Origin: Larix kaempferi
Taxonomy: Eukaryota > Streptophyta > Pinopsida > Pinales > Pinaceae
Length of the DNA stretch: 64,000 bases
Assembly (NCBI GenBank): GCA_027924585.1
Contig: BSBM01000442.1
Span: 7,440,001-7,504,000, forward strand
Reading direction: 5' to 3'
Positions 58,694 through 64,000 of this stretch are shown piece by piece; position 1 is the stretch's first letter, and every line of letters starts with the position of its first letter. The notes beneath the pieces are model-generated. The model had not been told where the DNA came from and searched no databases. It saw nothing but the letters and a program-made list of their open reading frames with translations. A program made the position numbers and the translations under genes.

Positions 58694-60445
58694 TCTGTAG
58701 GATTAATGTAATCTCCTTGATTAATTGTCATCTTGTAGATTTTATCTAGCTCTTGAGCTCTGTATTCCTCTCTTATTGGCTCAACATACCTTGTTCCTTG
58801 TGAAGGATCCAGGGTTGCAATAATCTTGATATCCCATCCTTCAAATATTATTTGTCTTTTCTTCAAGTTGATAATTGTGAGGTTATCAATTTCCCAATCA
58901 GTCCATAATAGTGTAGGATAAGGATTACTACTGTCTATGATCTCAATCACCTCAAAGTATCCTTTACTTCGAACTCCATCAATGTCAATAGGAAAACCTG
59001 ATAGCCTCCCAAAAGGTATAACCTTCTATTGGTTGGCTAATCTCAACTGTATAGGAGACCAAGATAGCTTTGGTTTCCCCATCTACTCCCATGTTTGTTT
59101 TGTCAGCACGTTCACCTCTTAACCCAGATCGAGAATGACCTAGTTCATTTCAAAATCTCCAATTTGCATGCTTAACCTCATTTCTCTTCCTGTCCTTTTA
59201 TGGTTCTTAATGTGATGGAATTCTCTATGTGCGTATTTTAGTGTATTGTGTCGCTCGTAATAGCCCATTACATTCTGTAATTCCCCTAAGGCATGCTCAT
59301 GTCTTAGCATCTTCATGCAACTATGAAGAAACTATGTTATGGGACTTGTTTGTTCTGAAGAAGCTCTCTACCCATCATACAAGACTGGCATACTTAGTAA
59401 AGGTGTCTGATTGCTTCGCAAAGGGATCCTTGTAGTCAAAGCTCCCAAGTCCTGAAATTATTTTCTTGCTTCCATGAATACATATTTTTCTCTATTAGGG
59501 TCGAATGCAAGTATCTTTCCAACTGCTTTCCTTACCCAAGGTCCATTAGTAGGCTTTGGTCTGTTTATGTGATTATCAGAAGTTGAAGCTTCGTTTGTCC
59601 TATCAACTCCTATCGAAGCTCCACTTTGCGTCACAACATGGATGTTGCAATCTTCGTTCCTTTTCTTAGCTGCGATCATCTGAATATTATGGTTCTGTCC
59701 TTTTGGTATTTTTTCTTTCATTTTTCCTAGCAAAATGGGACATGCTTCAATGATATGGTCATAATATTTACAATACTTACAAGTAGTTCAAGGGTTCTGA
59801 CAATCTCTTGCCAAATGTCCAGGTCAACCGCAGTTATAATAGACAATTTGACCTCTACCTCGTCCCGGGCCAGTATTACGTCATCTTCCTCTAAATCCAC
59901 CACGTCCTTTGTATGCACCCTGATCATACTATGCATTCTCATTGTTGTTTTGTATTTCTCCTTGGAATCTGTAGACATCGTGCTTTCTTTCTATCATGAG
60001 GTCATATGGTCTATATTTGGTGTCATCATGTCCAACTAACTTACAAAATGTGCAGTACTGGTTCTTTGGTGTATGTACATACTTCTGGAGTGGGTAACAA
60101 TCCTCTGGTCGATGTCCTCTACATCGAAAAATATCGTACCATGGTCCTTGAGGTTGATTTAATGGGTTTTTGCCCCACCATAAAGGTAATCTCTAAATAC
60201 AGGGAAATGTTCCTTGGAATGTCCTTCTCCTTTACATTTAGTACACCAAACCTCTTCTCTTAATTATTTTCCTTTTTGTATATCTTGTAGCTGTAATGTC
60301 AGGTTTGCTAGTTGTGTTTGTTATTGTACCATACCTGCACTAGTTTCTCCTACAGATGAGGCTTCTAGCTTCATCACAATTTCCAATGCTTCTGTTTGTG
60401 AAGAAACCTTCTGTTGCATCAATGGTAATCTAACGTGGGGCAACA
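58694..60445 (-). pseudogene. Gypsy zinc-knuckle and protease region
   Basis: Read on the minus strand there is a knuckle-like WCTKCKGEGHSKEH (about 60200-60260), a second CCHC group (GHLARDCQ and CKYCKYYDHIIEACP, about 59735-59830), then a protease-like section with VILDLG (DSG-type site, about 59140) and IPFGRLSGFPIDIDG near 59000. It ends with EPIREEYRAQELDKIY and INPTED at 58694. The frame resumes at 29413. Multiple frameshifts and stops. Confidence 0.72.
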
Positions 60446-61041
60446 TGTAACATCCCGAATTTTCATAAAAAATTAATTTTTTTTTTGATAATAGCGATAA
60501 TAGCTTAATCTACGATAATTTTTACTTGCGGAAATAATAATTGTTGATTGTAACAACATTAACTAAATAGCTGTTAGTACTAAACAAAAATAAATTCTGT
60601 TTGTAAACAGTGTGACAGTGACAACTTAAACACATTCATAAAAACTATGATTATGATAATTAAATGAACTAACAAATCAGAATTATGATGCGACACTTTT
60701 ATTCTGCAATGATACGCGTGATTAATTTAATAAATGAAATGACAGGTTAGAAATGTGATGAGATACTTTTTCTTTTGAGATGATACTGACAATTTGCTTT
60801 TTGCTGACCAAGGGTGTCCTATGAGGGACCCCGAAGCTTACTTAGCTACAACGCTAAAGCTTTTGAACCTGTTCTATGTGTAGACGACAGGTAAGAAGTT
60901 TCATGATTGCAATAAATTCCAGTTTCATGTAAAGTTCAATTCAACGTCGTAAATAAAAATAGCATGTTTAGAGATTGTTGCAACTATAAAAATGTACAGG
61001 TATGATTCACATGCTTAAACCTTTGCTTTCCAAGGTTCATC
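60446..61041 (+). mobile_element. LTR-like insertion in gypsy gag (partial or solo)
   Basis: Begins TGTAACATCCCGAATTTTC, a start typical of plant gypsy LTRs, and is AT-rich and non-coding. The gypsy gag frame is lost across it and seems to reappear at 63942. The right end is not resolved because the gag-only element is inserted at 61042. A matching TSD was not found, so the assignment is tentative. Confidence 0.4.
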
Positions 61042-61731
61042 TGTTAGGATATTCCTATACTCCATCCTAGTCCCACCAGTATTTTGATCATTTACATTTT
61101 CAGTCATGCATGCACCTTTAGGGTTTGCATGCATTCTAGGGTTTGCATGCATCCCAGTCATCAGTCCAGCACCTAGCCCTCAGTTAGCCAGCCCCCAGGA
61201 GCTTCTCACTATTCAGTTTTATCCCTCCAGTTGATTAATTCACCCTTCTTCCTTGATTTTAGGGAGCAACTCACCCTTCTTCACCTACCAGTCCAGTTGT
61301 CACTCAGTTACATTGAGTTACACTCATTTACACCTACCAGAGTTAGTTTGACTGATGGTTGACAGTTACTTGAGCATTGATGACTCCAATAATGATGATG
61401 AAGACTTCCAGTTGCACTTCGATGATCATGAGGACACCTAGTTGTGCTCCGATGACACTCTATTGATCTTATGATCACTCTGAGAGGCTAATTCGAATTG
61501 CCACCTTAGGAATTCGAATCCTCTCTACCATTGTACTATTTATTTGTCCATACTATGATTAATTAATTAGTGTGTGTGAAGTATTATTACTTCTATCTAA
61601 GTTCTACTGTACCATATTATTATATTGCTCATTATACTGTATTGTTCACTCTTCTTCTATTTTCCTACTTAATCATAATTACTCTTATGAGGTATACATC
61701 ATCTCTTAGATCTACTGTGAGGATTTTCACA
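61042..61731 (+). repeat. Gag-only element copy 2, 5' LTR
   Basis: 690 bp. Contains only a few AGTTACACTC-type decamers near 61305-61345. Confidence 0.9.
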
Positions 61732-61866
61732 TGGTATCAGAGCATGTTGAGAGTATTGTTTATCTCCATTCTTGAGAGTTTTTTGCAGGTTATTATCCAG
61801 ATTTTGAGTGCAGCAGTAGCAGTTGCAGTTATTCTATATTGTTTTTGCAAGTCCTCTACAGCTTCA

Positions 61867-62996
61867 ATGTATTCATATTTAGAAGGACTCCCTCTTCTTT
61901 CTCCATTCAACTATGATGAATGGAAACCAAAAATAATAGCATATTTGAAGAGCCATGATCTCTTTGATTGTTATTTTGAAAGAGAGTTCGAATCCTCTGA
62001 AGAGAATATTGATTGGTTGAATAAAGGTGACATGGCCCTTGGAAGAATGATGTCTGCTTTGCCTGAATACATGCTTTACCAAATCATTGATGATGTCGAA
62101 ACTCCAAAAGAGCTATGGGCCCATCTGGATGAAAGATTTGGCATACAGAATGAAGGATTTGGTCCAAAACCTTTCGAGAACAAGCAAAGTGATGCATTCA
62201 CTCCCCTTGATGGTCTCGCAGATCATGAACCAATATCATCTCATATTGAAGTTGTTGACAAAGAACTTGCAGATTCTCCACTCATGCTCAAACTTTCTTC
62301 TCTTCTGTGCCAGCTCACACTCTAGATATTGTAGAAGGTCCTAAATCCTCTCTTGCACCAGAGTCTATTGGTTTGCATCATGATCACATGATTATTTCGG
62401 AGGTAAAATCAGCTATTGGAGGTAATGCATTCGCTCCTCTCAAGAAATCATCTCTTTTATACTACTATATGATCATTAATTCATGCTTTCAGAAGGTTAT
62501 TGAAGATTATGGCCATTTCCATTCGCTTGGGATAAATTCTCATGCAATTACTGGTTTTGATCTCACCTCTCATGGTTCAAAGGAGATCTCAAGAAACCAT
62601 GATTCAAGTCTTGGATCTAATTTGGATTTTAAGCAATTACTACTTGGGATAATTTCTCATGCATATGATAGTTTTGATCTCACCCCTACTGGTTCAAAGG
62701 AGATCTCAAGAAACTATTATTCAAGTCTTAAATCTGATTTGGATTTCAAGCAATTATTATTTCATGGCTCTTTTTGGCATAATCTCACCCATGATGGTTC
62801 AAAGGAGAAGACAAAAGACTATCTGCATATTCATGATTTTGATCCTATCTCAGCTGATTCGAATCACAGGTTCAAGGATCATCCTCATACTTTTGGATTT
62901 GTTCTCATCACATTCGATCTGAAGAGCAAGTTCAAGCACATGTTTTTTGAACATGATCCACTTCTTCCCAAGAAGAAGATACCTCCAGAATTATGA
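61867..62996 (+). pseudogene. Gag-like ORF with repeated GSKEISRN tail, copy 2
   Basis: ATG at 61867. Residues 1-120 show the copia-type gag N-terminus (LSPFNYDEWKPKIIAYLKSH, WLNKGDMALGRMM, ETPKELWAHLDERFG). A frameshift near 62305 moves the reading to the frame that ends at 62996; copy 1 reads through the same point in one frame, so the original was one ORF of about 375 residues. The tail has two tandem units of 39 codons (starting 62529 and 62646) with FDLT, GSKEISRN and LDFKQLL, then a third partial unit (HDGSKEKTKDY) and ends LLPKKKIPPEL. No zinc knuckle or protease. The tail is not recognised. Confidence 0.75.
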
Positions 62997-63182
62997 CCAA
63001 GCATCACACCTGCTTGAGTTTGGAGCATTTATTTTTGTGTGTACCTTACAGTCTATGTTTTGAGGAGGGGGTATGTTTCCCATGAAATTTTCCCACTTCC
63101 TTGGTTTATTGATTGTTATTATTCATTGTATTGGGTGACCTTTGGTCTTAGTTACCAGGGCCCAGGATGGATTAAGCAGGGG

Positions 63183-63936
63183 TGTTAGGATATTCCTATA
63201 CTCTAGCCTAGTCCCACCAGTATTTTGATCATTTACATTTTTAGTCATGCATGCACCTTTAGGGTTTGCATGCACTCTAGGGTTTGCATGCATCCCAGTC
63301 ATCAGTCCAACACCTAGCCCCCAAGAGCTTCTCACTATTTAGTTTTAGCCCTCCAGTTGCTTAATGTGCCCTCTTCCTTGATTTTACGGAGAAACTCGCC
63401 CTTCTTCACCTACCAGTCCAGTTGTCACTCAGTTACACTCAGTTATAGTCAGTTACACTCAGTTACACTCAGTTACACTCAGTTACACTGAGTTACAGTC
63501 AGTTACAATTAGTTACATTGAGTTACACTCAGTTACACCTACCAGAGTTAGTTTGACTGATGGTTGACAGTTACTTGAGCATTGATGACTCCATTGATGA
63601 TGATGAAGACTTCCAGTTGCGCTCCGATGATCACGAGGACACCTAGTTGTGCTCCGATGACACTCTATTGATCTTATGATCACTATGAGAGGCTAATTCG
63701 AATTGCCACCTTAGGAATTCAAATCCTCTCTACCATTGTACTATTTATTTGTCCATACTATGATTAATTAATTAGAGTGTGTGAAGTATTATTGCTTCTA
63801 TCTAAGTTCTACTGTACCATATTATTATGTTGCTCATTATACTGTATTGTTCACTCTTCTTCTATTTTCCTACTTAATCATAATTACTCTTGTGAGGTAT
63901 ACATCATCTCTTAGATTTGCTGTGAGGATATTCACA
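63183..63936 (+). repeat. Gag-only element copy 2, 3' LTR with decamer expansion
   Basis: 754 bp. Differs from the 5' LTR mostly by an 11-unit AGTTACACTC-type decamer array at 63431-63538. Confidence 0.9.
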
Positions 63937-63941
63937 TCATC

Positions 63942-64000
63942 TTGTAACTGAGTAAACTCAACCCAAGTTAACTGTCGAACAAGTATCTTGTTAGCAGCAT
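63942..64000 (-). pseudogene. Gypsy gag fragment running off the window
   Basis: On the minus strand the last bases read AANKILVRQLTWVEFTQLQD, an open frame that stops at the TSD of the gag-only element. It is consistent with the gag upstream of the knuckles at 60445-58694. The 5' LTR must lie beyond the window. Confidence 0.5.

Larger units (their letters stand above)
61042..63936 (+). mobile_element. Gag-only LTR element (TR-GAG type), copy 2
   Basis: 2895 bp with a perfect TSD TCATC (61037-61041 and 63937-63941). LTRs 61042-61731 (690 bp) and 63183-63936 (754 bp); ends TGTTAGGATATTCC and TTTTCACA/ATTCACA. PBS TGGTATCAGAGC at 61732, purine tract GCAGGGG before 63183. Only one gag-like ORF lies inside. 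Same family as 8644-11603 on the other strand, showing a repeatedly mobilised non-autonomous element. Confidence 0.92.
21157..64000 (-). mobile_element. Ty3/gypsy element hosting the nested insertions
   Basis: Minus-strand element whose 3' LTR is at 21157-22431 and whose gag runs off the right edge. Its own sequence is 21157-29413, 58694-60445 and 63942-64000; the rest is inserted DNA. Order on the minus strand: gag fragment, zinc knuckles, protease (60445-58694), a second gag-like domain and RT start (29403-28291), RT, RNase H, integrase (28321-25907), an extra ORF (about 25020-22500), polypurine tract, LTR. The junctions restore continuous reading: the frame before copia-A (INPTED) continues directly into GTLSW after it. 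Confidence 0.85.

Noticed and set aside
63426-63540. Regularly spaced repeats as a CRISPR-like array
   Set aside because: Contiguous decamers without spacers, inside a plant LTR.

Overview
The window looks like intergenic DNA from a large, repeat-rich seed-plant genome. A gymnosperm is plausible, but that is an inference from element style only. I found no convincing intact host gene. Almost everything is transposable elements at different stages of decay: Ty1/copia, Ty3/gypsy, CACTA, TRIM and gag-only non-autonomous LTR elements, solo LTRs and a duplicated DUF4283/zinc-knuckle pseudogene. Plant-type priming sites (TGGTATCAGAGC), plant LTR TATA boxes and spliced CACTA genes with GT-AG introns all fit a plant nucleus.

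Left third (1-21156): a copia pol remnant full of stops (1-2668); poorly coding sequence; a cluster of very short TRIM elements in direct and inverted orientation (4681-5944); the decayed internal region and 3' LTR of an old LTR element (about 5945-12700), split by an intact gag-only LTR element on the minus strand (8644-11603, TSD GACTC); a solo LTR (13316-14641); and two direct copies of a DUF4283/CCHC pseudogene (14700-17897 and 19358-21156). The first pseudogene copy is split by a related solo LTR, and the second preserves the empty insertion site.

Right two thirds (21157-64000) is one nested structure resolved by target-site duplications. A minus-strand gypsy element (3' LTR at 21157-22431, gag running off the right edge) was entered by copia-A (29414-58688, TSD CATCT). 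The 3' LTR of copia-A was entered by a 23.3-kb CACTA transposon (35121-58430, TSD TCA). The CACTA was entered by copia-B (38425-45613, TSD CAAGG). The gypsy gag was separately interrupted by an LTR-like block (from 60446) that was itself entered by a second gag-only element (61042-63936, TSD TCATC).

The most striking content is in the CACTA element. Besides a decayed TNP2-type transposase with a DUF4216-like region and acidic tail (54270-57965, minus), it carries a multi-exon minus-strand gene (46500-50031). Its first recognisable exon encodes a SET (lysine methyltransferase) domain. Three tandemly duplicated mini-exons with an RGKSP-like motif follow, then exons resembling the plant En/Spm TnpA-type protein. 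A transposon-borne SET-TnpA gene is the best candidate here for an undescribed system. The second candidate is the gag-only LTR family, whose ORF joins a copia-type gag N-terminus to an unfamiliar C-terminal tail and has two copies with perfect TSDs.
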